NCBI GenBank assembly: GCA_965261695.1
Contig: OZ253474.1
Span: 3,410,001 to 3,474,000 of the forward strand
DNA length: 64,000 nt
Reading direction: 5' to 3'
DNA from: Bin5 sp965261695
Lineage (GTDB): Bacteria > Chloroflexota > Anaerolineae > Caldilineales > Caldilineaceae
A program made the translations under genes and the position numbers. How positions within the stretch are numbered: position 1 is the stretch's first letter; every line of letters begins with the position of its first letter. Below are positions 26,729 through 34,543 of the stretch, piece after piece. The notes beneath the pieces were generated by a model. That model did not search any database. It was not told the DNA's origin and saw nothing but the letters and a program-made list of their open reading frames with translations.

Positions 26729-27205
26729 CTATGCGAGCCGCTGCCGTAAAGCCTGCCCAGTATACGGTGTCACCCACCCGGTAATATCCCCATCCAGGCT
26801 GGCGACTTCCTTCAAGATCGTTGAACTGAGATAGGCATACTCGGTGCTGCACAGCAGGTAACATGTCTCGATTTGCGGCGCCATGTGGCGATTGGCCATG
26901 TCAATGCGGGATTCAAAGGTAAGGTCGTCAACGTTTCGCAGGCCGCGCACGATCACCTGGGCACCATTGCGCTGTGCCCATTTTACCGTTAGTCCGCGAT
27001 ATGACACAATTGAGATATTGTCCACACCCTGTAGAGCTTCTCGGGCCAACTGAATGCGCTCACCGGTGGAAAAGAGCAACCTTTTGGCGGGCGCGTCAAA
27101 AACGGTGACGACGAGTTCATCAAAGAGTGCGGCTGCGCGCCGGGCGATGTCGCGGTGACCGTTGTGGAAGGGATCGAAACTTCCAGGGTAGATGGCGATC
27201 GTCAT
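26729..27205 (-). CDS. coaD: Phosphopantetheine adenylyltransferase
   Basis: 158 residues, the normal CoaD size. YPGSFDPFHNGH near the N-terminus carries the nucleotidyltransferase (T/H)xGH motif. VIVRGLRNVDDLTFESRIDMANRHM and YAYLSSTILKEVASLDGD are family-specific, the latter the ISSxxVKE-like ATP site. It transfers AMP to 4'-phosphopantetheine in coenzyme A synthesis. The start overlaps the stop of the HAD gene as ATGA, so translation is coupled; AAGGAAG precedes. Confidence 0.95.
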   Translation of the reverse strand: MTIAIYPGSFDPFHNGHRDIARRAAALFDELVVTVFDAPAKRLLFSTGERIQLAREALQGVDNISIVSYRGLTVKWAQRNGAQVIVRGLRNVDDLTFESRIDMANRHMAPQIETCYLLCSTEYAYLSSTILKEVASLDGDITGWVTPYTGQALRQRLA

Positions 27206-27909
27206 CGCGCTTCCTTCAGCCTGGCAGCGTCGGGCGCGGCGGCCGGGCCGTCGAAATAGGCGATCAGATCATCCGGCGCGATGCTGGCGACAGAGGACAG
27301 GCACAGATCGGCGGCGGAGAAGTCGGAACTGCGAGTGATGCGATTGGGCACCGAGACACAGCGCAGCCCGGCCCGTTTTGCGCCCAACATTCCGTTATAG
27401 GAATCTTCGATCGCGACCGCGTGGGCAGGCAAAACCTCCAACATCTGCGCGGCCAGCCGATAAAGGGCCGGGTCCGGTTTGACCCGCTCGACATCGTCGG
27501 CGGTGATGACCGCGGCAAAGTGGCCGCGCAGCCCCAGCCGTTGCAGATGGTTTTCCACCCAATTGCGATCTGAACTTGAGGCGACCGCCAACTTCAGGCC
27601 CCGCTGCTCAGCCGCGGCGATCAACTTGAGCACGCCGGGCATGACCGGTTGGGCATGCACCCGCTCCAGAAATCGTTTGCGTCGTTCTGTACGCAGGCGT
27701 TGCCGGTCGATTGTCCGACCTAGCAACCCTTCCAGATGCTCATGGGGATCGAAGGCGCCGGCGCCGCCGCCCACGCAAAGCAGCCAGAGGTCGAGCGGCA
27801 ACTCAACGTCGCGGCTGCCGTAAATCTCCTGCCAGGTCTGGAAATCGGGTGTCTCCGTGTCCAGAATCGTTCCGTCAAAGTCGAATACAATCGCCTGCAA
27901 CACCGGCAT
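27202..27909 (-). CDS. HAD-superfamily hydrolase, beta-phosphoglucomutase-like
   Basis: 235 residues from ATG 27909, preceded by GGAGA; an upstream in-frame extension to 27972 is repeat-poor spacer. Motif I FDFDGTILDTE, motif II LAVASSSDRNW, motif III VKPDPALY and motif IV AIEDSYNGMLGAKRAG are complete. The cap domain is of the helical subclass I type. Substrate is probably a small phosphorylated sugar or similar. Coupled to coaD by a 4-bp overlap. Confidence 0.9.
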   Translation of the reverse strand: MPVLQAIVFDFDGTILDTETPDFQTWQEIYGSRDVELPLDLWLLCVGGGAGAFDPHEHLEGLLGRTIDRQRLRTERRKRFLERVHAQPVMPGVLKLIAAAEQRGLKLAVASSSDRNWVENHLQRLGLRGHFAAVITADDVERVKPDPALYRLAAQMLEVLPAHAVAIEDSYNGMLGAKRAGLRCVSVPNRITRSSDFSAADLCLSSVASIAPDDLIAYFDGPAAAPDAARLKEAR

Positions 27910-28035
27910 TCTCCGTCTGGACTGAATCGTTAGATGCGCTGCCGCTCCGTCATATGAACGCGAGTCGTACAACGCGCTATTGCTCCGCCATTTGAGCGCG
28001 AATCGGGATTGACAGGCTTCCTCGAAGGGCGGCGA

Positions 28036-29409
28036 TTATGCGACAAACTCGCTGAACACTCGGTTGCCGAGCAGCAACCCTCTGCTGGTCAGACGCACCC
28101 GATCCTGATTGGATTCCAGCAGGCCCGCGTCTTGCAATCGGTCCAGTTTGGGGCCAAAGACAGACTGCAACGGTTGCCCGTGCATCGCTTCAAATCGGGC
28201 GAATGGCATCCCCTCGCGAGTAAGCCGCAGGCCGAGCATCATCGTTTCGCCCATGGAAACAGCGGCTGACAACTCCTCGTGAAAGTCAACGTGCGTCGCG
28301 CCGGATTCGATGCGTTTTATGTAGCCCTGTACCCCTTTGCGATTGGACCAGCGCACCGCCGCCCGCCCCGGACTCGAACTCTCCGTCTGTTGCGGACTGG
28401 CCGGGCCGCAAAGATCCTGCGGCAATTCGCGCTGAAGGCGCGCCGACAGGGGGTAGCGCAGATGGCTGTGCGCGCCTGGCCCGACGCCGATCCATTCTTG
28501 ATTGCGCCAGTAGATGAGATTGTGCCGGCAGGCGAATTCAGTCCCGCGCGCCCAGTTTGACACTTCGTACTGGGCGTACCCCGCCGTCTGCAGGCGCGCC
28601 ATTGCGGTCTCGTACAATGCCGCAGCCAGGTCATCATCCGGCGCCGGCGTCTGCCCGGTCTGCACCCAGTGCGCCAGGGGCGTATCCGGCTCAACGATCA
28701 GGCTGTAAAGACTGAGATGCCGGGGCGCCAGGTCCAGCACCTTGTCCAGCGTGTCGTTCCAGGCTTCCGCCGATTGCCGAGGCAGGCCGAACATGAAATC
28801 GAGATTAATGTTGGCAAAACCGGCCCGCAAAGCCGCGTCGTAGGCGCGCAGGACATCATCCGTGCCGTGGATGCGGCCCAGAAAGGCCAGCTCCTCTGCC
28901 TGAAAACTTTGCACGCCCAAACTCAGCCGATTCACGCCCAGGCTGTGCAGCAAAGCGAACTGTCCCAAATCCTCGATGCCCGGATTGGCCTCACTGCTGA
29001 TTTCCACATCCGCTGCCAGGGTGAACTGATCGTGGACCAACGTGAAAATCCGGGCGAGTTGACCTGCGCTGAGCACGGTCGGCGTGCCGCCGCCCATGAA
29101 GACCGTATGCAGCGTGCGTCCGCCAAGGCGCGCCGCCCAACGGGCCAACTCCTGGCAAAGCGACTGGGTATAGGATTCGTAGAGCGGTTCCAGACTTGCG
29201 TAGGTATTGAAGTCGCAATAGGGGCACTTGTGGGCGCAGAACGGGATGTGGATGTAGAGGCCGAGTGGCTGCTCCTTTCCGGGATCGGAGCGGCCTTCGG
29301 GCCAGTGCCAACGGCCGCCAGACGCAACGTGCGCGGCGTCATCGACGCAATCTTTCCTCCCTCCGCGGCGCGGCGTATATATCGGACGCAATGCAGCCGA
29401 AACGTTCAT
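28036..29409 (-). CDS. hemW: HemW-like radical SAM protein (heme chaperone)
   Basis: 457 residues if started at ATG 29409; the frame stays open to 29484 but that part is low-complexity spacer. The radical SAM cluster motif is FCAHKCPYC (CxxxCxxC) in GLYIHIPFC, followed by HTVFMGGGTPTVLS, GVNRLSLGVQSFQ, NLDFMFGLP, and the HemW C-terminal region NLIYWRNQEWIGVGPGAHSH. HemW binds heme and is thought to deliver it to respiratory enzymes; it was formerly called oxygen-independent coproporphyrinogen oxidase-like. It precedes the HAD gene by 126 bp. Confidence 0.9.
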   Translation of the reverse strand: MNVSAALRPIYTPRRGGRKDCVDDAAHVASGGRWHWPEGRSDPGKEQPLGLYIHIPFCAHKCPYCDFNTYASLEPLYESYTQSLCQELARWAARLGGRTLHTVFMGGGTPTVLSAGQLARIFTLVHDQFTLAADVEISSEANPGIEDLGQFALLHSLGVNRLSLGVQSFQAEELAFLGRIHGTDDVLRAYDAALRAGFANINLDFMFGLPRQSAEAWNDTLDKVLDLAPRHLSLYSLIVEPDTPLAHWVQTGQTPAPDDDLAAALYETAMARLQTAGYAQYEVSNWARGTEFACRHNLIYWRNQEWIGVGPGAHSHLRYPLSARLQRELPQDLCGPASPQQTESSSPGRAAVRWSNRKGVQGYIKRIESGATHVDFHEELSAAVSMGETMMLGLRLTREGMPFARFEAMHGQPLQSVFGPKLDRLQDAGLLESNQDRVRLTSRGLLLGNRVFSEFVA

Positions 29410-29492
29410 CAACCCTATGTCGGCGCTCCTTGGAGGGGGGAGAGTGAGGAGGAAAGCGAGAGCGCCTCGCTCGTCACGTCTCACTCTTGCGG

Positions 29493-30221
29493 TCAGGGAT
29501 TTTCCAGCCTGAATCCGTGGCCGCGCACAGTGATAATATAGTGAGATCTGTCGTCGTGTTCGTAGAGCCGTTCCCGCAGCCGGCGCACAAGCGCGTCAAT
29601 GGCCTGCTTGCTCACACCGTCTCCGCTGGTCTCCGGCCACACGGCCTGCACGATCTGATCACGGGTCATTACGCCGCCCCCCTCATGCCAGAGCGCGCTC
29701 AGCAGCCGGTATTGATGCAGGCTCAAGGGCGGCTCCAACATCGTGCCGTTGAGCCACACCTGACGGGTCTCTTCTTCAATGCGCAAACCTGAACCGGGCT
29801 GGGCTTCGGATTCGGGCGAGCCCAACGTCAGGGGCGTGGTGGCCTCGTCATCGACAAAGGCCATCTTGAATCGCAGCGCGATCTGCACCTCATCGCCATC
29901 GGACAGACTATGGGCCGCGTCGGCGATATCCACACCATTGACATGGGTTCCGTTTTTGCTGTCCAAATCCTCGATCGCATAGCCGTAGCCGTCCCAGAAG
30001 ATACGGGCGTGGTTGCGGCTCACCTGGCGATCCGGCAGGGTAACGTGGCATTCCTCGTGGCGCCCGATGATCAGGGGCGTGGTGCGGCTGAGGGGCCAAC
30101 CCTGGCCGGTCTGGTTGCCATGGCGCAGGATCAGCATTGCAGTCTCCCGCTGACGGGCTACAGGTTGCTCTCTACGAATATCGACGAAACTTTGTTCAGC
30201 GTTGTGGCCCTCTTGCGTCAT
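29493..30221 (-). CDS. FHA domain + OmpR-type winged-helix regulator
   Basis: 242 residues from ATG 30221 (AGAGGG upstream; another ATG at 30245 has no site). An FHA domain occupies about 30-120 with PLIIGRHEECHVTL, DRQVSRNHARI and DLDSKNGTHVNG, the phosphothreonine-binding residues of the fold. The C-terminal 95 residues are a PhoB/OmpR-type DNA-binding domain ending YIITVRGHGFRLENP. This is a one-protein switch that could read Thr phosphorylation and bind DNA. The Ser/Thr kinase gene is divergent, 352 bp away, and is the likely source of the phospho signal. Confidence 0.9.
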   Translation of the reverse strand: MTQEGHNAEQSFVDIRREQPVARQRETAMLILRHGNQTGQGWPLSRTTPLIIGRHEECHVTLPDRQVSRNHARIFWDGYGYAIEDLDSKNGTHVNGVDIADAAHSLSDGDEVQIALRFKMAFVDDEATTPLTLGSPESEAQPGSGLRIEEETRQVWLNGTMLEPPLSLHQYRLLSALWHEGGGVMTRDQIVQAVWPETSGDGVSKQAIDALVRRLRERLYEHDDRSHYIITVRGHGFRLENP

Positions 30222-30573
30222 TTCCAGCCCTCTTGGACATACCATGCAGGTGATGTTTCAGCGCTATTTGCAAAATCTACCGTCTGTTCATATAGTATAG
30301 TTTCCCGCTACCATCCCCCGATCTAAAGTGGCGATGGCAGTACCGAATACGTCATGATATAGATGCCGGAGGGAAGTTCATTATAACGAAGCAAGCTGGA
30401 TACGTCAACCAATTTCTGAAATCGGGCACTTCCCGGCTTGGAGCATTCCCATCTATGAGGCGGGATGGTTTGGCCGGTGGGATCCTGTTGCGGGCGCGAC
30501 CGCTGCGCAAAATGAGCGGCGGCTCCCTGGTTTTTTGCATGGCACTTTAGCGTCAATAATTTAGAGGTGTCTC
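30222..30573. promoter_or_regulatory. Divergent control region between FHA regulator and kinase
   Basis: No gene. It holds TATAGTATAG (30291-30300), which reads as a -10-like hexamer on both strands. No clear -35 boxes were found. Confidence 0.35.
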
Positions 30574-31578
30574 TTGGCTACAGTGTTAGATTCGGACTCG
30601 ATTCTGCGCGGGCGCTATGAAATTGTCCGGCTGGTAGGTCAGGGCGGAATGGGCGCTGTCTATCGCGCCAACGATCTGCGGCTGGACGGGCGCGTCTGCG
30701 CGATCAAGGAGATCCTGCCCAACCTGCTGATCGGCCAGCGGGGATCGGGCGTGGATCTCGGGCAGACGATTGAACAGTTTTACCAGGAGGCCAGTATCCT
30801 GGCGCGGCTCGATCATCCCAACCTGCCCAAAGTGTCAGACTACTTTTCCCTGGACGGACGCGAATACCTGGTGATGGATTTTATCGAGGGCCGCGATCTG
30901 CAGGAGATTCTGAGCGAGATGCTGCGACAGCAGAAACGCCTGTCGGAGGCGCAGGTGTTGTTGTGGGCCGCGCAGCTTCTGGACGCGCTCGAATACCTGC
31001 ACGGCCAGGATCCGCCCGTGCTCCACCGCGACATCAAGCCGGGCAATATCAAAATCACGCCCGAAAACAGACTGAAACTGGTCGATTTCGGCCTGGTCAA
31101 GATACTGCAACCGGATGACGCGCGCACGGTGACGGTGGTGCAGGGCCGGGGCACCGTCGCCTATACGCCCCTCGAGCAGTACGGCGGCGATACCGGCCAC
31201 ACGGATGTGCGCACGGATATCTACAGCGTGGGCGCAACCCTCTATCACCTGCTTGCCGGAACTCCGCCGCAGGATGCGAAGGAGCGCTTTCTGAAGTCTG
31301 GGCTGCTCGATCCTCTGCGGCAGTTGAACCCGGCCATCTCAACGCGCACGGAACGAGCCATCTTCCAGGCACTGGCGATGCATCCGGACGAACGACCGCC
31401 CAATGTCGTAGCCTTGCGCGAGGCGCTCTTCGGCGTAGATAACACCAGGAAAAACCCGACGACTGACCTGTTGCCGCCTCCTTCCTGGATTGAAATCATG
31501 CACAAAAACAGGGCGCTGCTCGGGATGACCATCGTTCTCTTCATCGTCGCGACCATCATCAGCATCCTGGACTTCTGA
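30574..31578 (+). CDS. Membrane-anchored Ser/Thr protein kinase (PknB-like)
   Basis: 334 residues from TTG 30574 with AGAGGTG upstream. Kinase motifs: glycine loop VGQGGMGAVYRA, the lysine in CAIKEIL, catalytic loop HRDIKPGNI, magnesium loop DFGLVK, and the APE-like segment YTPLEQYGG. A C-terminal membrane helix (ALLGMTIVLFIVATIISIL) is followed by just two residues, so no extracellular sensor exists. The FHA-winged-helix protein encoded divergently is its likely target. Phosphorylation of Ser/Thr is assumed from the family. Confidence 0.92.
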   Translation: MATVLDSDSILRGRYEIVRLVGQGGMGAVYRANDLRLDGRVCAIKEILPNLLIGQRGSGVDLGQTIEQFYQEASILARLDHPNLPKVSDYFSLDGREYLVMDFIEGRDLQEILSEMLRQQKRLSEAQVLLWAAQLLDALEYLHGQDPPVLHRDIKPGNIKITPENRLKLVDFGLVKILQPDDARTVTVVQGRGTVAYTPLEQYGGDTGHTDVRTDIYSVGATLYHLLAGTPPQDAKERFLKSGLLDPLRQLNPAISTRTERAIFQALAMHPDERPPNVVALREALFGVDNTRKNPTTDLLPPPSWIEIMHKNRALLGMTIVLFIVATIISILDF

Positions 31579-31751
31579 GCGGTAACGGGCGCTCCCTGCC
31601 ATCCTCGTTCCGCCACTGTCATCCCTGCGCTGTGCGCTGTGTAATGAGATGGCGGCCCGTGTTCGTGTCGTTCCGATGATAGGTTGGATCTGAGCGGCTG
31701 GTTCCTGTCAGCCGCGGCGCAGAAGTTAGGCCGAACCAACGCTGTGAAAAT

Positions 31752-31781
31752 TTGCGCAATCTCTTAGCGCTCTTTTATACT
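31752..31781 (+). promoter_or_regulatory. Candidate promoter of the ATP synthase operon
   Basis: TTGCGC (31752-31757) and TATACT (31776-31781) are separated by 18 bp, about 260 bp before atpB. The surrounding spacer 31579-32039 has no convincing gene; a frame open from 31752 into atpB lacks recognisable protein character. Confidence 0.45.
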
Positions 31782-32012
31782 GTAAACAGACTCTCACAAG
31801 CGGCAACCCCACTGTTGCGCATCACTGCGAGGCGCGAGATGGTGGGCCGTCGCATTCTGAAGGGTGGGCCGGAGGAATCGGTTCGTCACGCGCCGGCGGG
31901 TCGAGGACGAGGCCGCCGGAGGTTGCAAACAGGCGTTGGGCGGTGGCTGAAGAGAAGCGCCGCTGCGCTCGCATCGGTCAGGACAGACGTCAAGACAACC
32001 CCAGCAAATATC

Positions 32013-32042
32013 AGGAGGGCGGATTTTATCCGCAGACTCATG
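32013..32042 (+). promoter_or_regulatory. atpB ribosome site separated from ATG by a hairpin
   Basis: AGGAGG at 32013-32018 is followed directly by the perfect hairpin GCGGAT-TTT-ATCCGC (32019-32033), then six bases, then ATG at 32040. The linear distance (21 nt) is too long for normal initiation, but folding the hairpin leaves six bases between site and start. Confidence 0.6.
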
Positions 32043-32987
32043 AAACGTCTCCAATCATTCTTCTCGAACGCACGCAATCGCAATGTGACCATTGGCGTTG
32101 TCGCGTTGCTCGTTCTGAGTATGCTGCCCTGGTTTCGGGTGGGGCCACCCCACGTAGAATTGGCGGCCGAATCGCTGCTGGAGCACGGGCCGAAGTGGTT
32201 TACCAACAGCCTGCTGACAACCATTCTGGTCGACATTGTCATTATTCTGATGGCCGTTTTCGCTGTGTCCAGAATGAAGGAAGTGCCCGGCGGCTGGCAG
32301 AACGTTGTCGAGATGCTGGTCGAAGGGATTTGGAACCTGACCCAGAGCATCGCCGGACACGGCTCTGCCAACGCCCGCAAGTTCTTCCCCTGGGTGATTA
32401 CCATTTTCATCTTCGTTCTGATCAGCAACTACATCGGCCTCTTGCCGGGCTTTGGCTCGATAGGTGTGGAGCATAGCGCCGGGGGCGGGGACCACGCGCA
32501 GGTCCAATTGGGCAACCAGGTGGCGAAGGTCGGGGGAGAGGCGGACGCTGTCGCTGAGGCCGCGGAAGAGGGCAAGCCGGTGCTTGTGCCGCTGTTTCGC
32601 AGCCCGTCGGCCGACCTGAATATGACGCTGGCGCTGGCGCTCATCTCTGTTTTCATGACCCAATTCTTTGGCGTACAGGCATTGGGCATCCGCTATTTCA
32701 CCAAGTTCTTCAAGAATCCGTTCAAGGATTTTATGGGGTCTATAGTGGGCTTCTTCGAGTTGATCGCCGAGATATCGAAGATCATCAGCTTCTCTTTTCG
32801 TCTCTTCGGCAATGTCTTTGCCGGTGAAGTCGTGTTGCTGGTGATGGCGTTTCTTGTCACGTTTCTCCTGCCCAGCGTGTTTTACGGGCTGGAGTTGTTC
32901 ATCGGTTTCATCCAGGCGCTTGTATTCACGTTGCTGACGCTGGCCTTCTTTACCATGGCCACCGTGAGCCATGACGATCACCACTAA
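32040..32987 (+). CDS. atpB: ATP synthase Fo subunit a
   Basis: 315 residues from ATG 32040. About six membrane segments; the family core NMTLALALISVFMTQFFG and the C-terminal SFSFRLFGNVFAGEVVLLV contain the essential Arg (in SFRLFGN) that faces the c-ring carboxylate. A hydrophilic insertion of about 45 residues rich in Gly, Ala and Glu lies between helices (about residues 142-190). The start decides against a longer frame from 31752. First gene of atpBEFHAGDC. Confidence 0.93.
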   Translation: MKRLQSFFSNARNRNVTIGVVALLVLSMLPWFRVGPPHVELAAESLLEHGPKWFTNSLLTTILVDIVIILMAVFAVSRMKEVPGGWQNVVEMLVEGIWNLTQSIAGHGSANARKFFPWVITIFIFVLISNYIGLLPGFGSIGVEHSAGGGDHAQVQLGNQVAKVGGEADAVAEAAEEGKPVLVPLFRSPSADLNMTLALALISVFMTQFFGVQALGIRYFTKFFKNPFKDFMGSIVGFFELIAEISKIISFSFRLFGNVFAGEVVLLVMAFLVTFLLPSVFYGLELFIGFIQALVFTLLTLAFFTMATVSHDDHH

Positions 32988-33101
32988 CACCAGTTGCCAG
33001 TGACCAGTTGCCGGTGACCAGTAGAGTTCGGGAACGACTGGTGTGTCTAGCCACTGGCCACGAACAACTAATCATTACAGTAAAAAAAGGAGTTCACACT
33101 C

Positions 33102-33329
33102 ATGGATGTTGAAGTCGCCAAGGAACTGGGTTCTGCTCTTGCTATCGGGTTGGGCGCGATTGGCCCAGGTGTGGGAATCGGCCTGATCGGCGCCAAAGCG
33201 ATGGAAGCGATGGGCCGCAATCCCGAAGTGACCAACACTGTGCAGACGAACATGCTGCTCGGTTTCGCGTTCTGTGAATCGGTCGCTATCTATGCGCTGG
33301 TTATCTCCCTTTTGGTCAAGTTCGTCTAA
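33102..33329 (+). CDS. atpE: ATP synthase Fo subunit c
   Basis: 75 residues forming two helices with the polar loop AMGRNPE. The ion-binding carboxylate is Glu in LLGFAFCESVAIYAL (about residue 59). The first helix has GPGVGIGLIG and lacks the Gln found at this place in sodium-binding rings, so proton coupling is more likely although the ES pair is shared with sodium types. AAAAAAGGAG precedes the ATG. Confidence 0.95.
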   Translation: MDVEVAKELGSALAIGLGAIGPGVGIGLIGAKAMEAMGRNPEVTNTVQTNMLLGFAFCESVAIYALVISLLVKFV

Positions 33330-33436
33330 ACCAACGCGCGGTGTCCAGTCGTCAGTGACCAGTGCTCACTTCCAGTGGCCAGGGCAGTTGCTGGCCACTA
33401 GCCACTAGCCACTGCAATGTATCCAGGAGGTTGGCC

Positions 33437-33946
33437 TTGGACGCTCTCGATAAATTAGGCATCATTTGGCAGTTGTTGCTTGCGCAGATCATCAACTTTG
33501 GTCTGTTGATGGTTGTTTTGCAGTTGATACTTTACAAGCCGGTTCTGAATATGCTGGAGCAGCGCAAGCAGCGCATCGCCCAGGGTTTGGAGCAGGCGGA
33601 CAAAGCGGCGCACGCGGCCGCCGAAGCCGAGGCGGAGAAGCAGGCGATCCTCGAGGAGGCGCGCCGCGAAGCGCAGGAAGTGCGGGCACAGGCGACCCGC
33701 GACGCCGAACGCATCGCGCAGGATATCCGCAGCCGCGCTGAACAGGAGGCCCAGGATATTCGCATCAAGGGCCAGGCCGATGCCGAAGCGCAGACCGCTG
33801 CCGTGATGGCCGACGCCAGAAAGCAGATCGCCGATCTGGCGATCGCCGCGACCGAACAGATCCTGGGCCGCGAGCTGGCGAACCGGGATGAGCAGGAGCG
33901 CTTTGTCGCCGACTATTTGGCCCAGCAAAACGGGAGCGGCACATGA
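33437..33946 (+). CDS. atpF: ATP synthase Fo subunit b
   Basis: 169 residues. An N-terminal membrane helix (IIWQLLLAQIINFGLLMVVLQL) leads into a long charged coiled coil rich in Ala, Glu, Gln and Arg, the peripheral stalk. The TTG at 33437 is chosen because AGGAGG (33425-33430) lies six bases before it; a TTG at 33431 abuts the site and the frame further upstream is spacer. Its stop overlaps atpH as ATGA. Confidence 0.92.
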   Translation: MDALDKLGIIWQLLLAQIINFGLLMVVLQLILYKPVLNMLEQRKQRIAQGLEQADKAAHAAAEAEAEKQAILEEARREAQEVRAQATRDAERIAQDIRSRAEQEAQDIRIKGQADAEAQTAAVMADARKQIADLAIAATEQILGRELANRDEQERFVADYLAQQNGSGT

Positions 33947-34440
33947 GCGAGCGCGCGACGGCTGAAGCATATGCCCAGATCGTTCTGGAGACGATCGTCG
34001 GGCAGTGGCAGACGGCTTTCAGCGCGGTCGCTGACGCGCTCGAGCAGGATCCGAAACTGGCCGCCGACGTCGAAGGCATCGAGAAGGCGTTCCCCGACGA
34101 CACCGCGCCGGAGGTGCGGAACTTCGTCAAGACGCTCGTGCAGGAGAAGGACACATCCCTTCTGCCGCGTATCGTCAGCGCCCTGGGCGCAAGCCTGCGC
34201 GGCGAGACCGGGCCGCAGTCAGCCGACATCACAAGCGCGGTCGAGTTGGGCGACGACGCGCAGGAGCAGATTCGCCGGCAACTCGCCAAACAGTACGGCG
34301 AGGACCTCGTCTTCAGTTTTGACGTGGACCCGTCGCTGATGGGCGGCCTGCTCATTCGAGTTGGCGATCAGTTGATCGACAACTCGGTCGCGAATCGGCT
34401 GATGGCCCTGCGCGAATTGATCGCGGCCGAGGTTCGTTGA
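33943..34440 (+). CDS. atpH: ATP synthase F1 subunit delta
   Basis: 165 residues, slightly short for delta (about 175-180). The N-terminal six-helix part is divergent; the C-terminal SFDVDPSLMGGLLIRVGDQLIDNSV is the diagnostic delta/OSCP segment. Overlaps atpF by 4 bp. Links the peripheral stalk to F1. Confidence 0.9.
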   Translation: MSERATAEAYAQIVLETIVGQWQTAFSAVADALEQDPKLAADVEGIEKAFPDDTAPEVRNFVKTLVQEKDTSLLPRIVSALGASLRGETGPQSADITSAVELGDDAQEQIRRQLAKQYGEDLVFSFDVDPSLMGGLLIRVGDQLIDNSVANRLMALRELIAAEVR

Positions 34441-34543
34441 GCTTGGTTTCTGGTCTATCGTTTTGGGTCTTTGGCAACCGTCCTTGACGGCATAGTCTCG
34501 CCAAAAGCCTGAGACTGACTACTCAAAACTGGAGTGAACGCAT

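Noticed and set aside
31752..32039. 96-residue N-terminal extension of atpB
   Set aside because: It has no resemblance to subunit a and contains the likely promoter and the ribosome site for the ATG at 32040.
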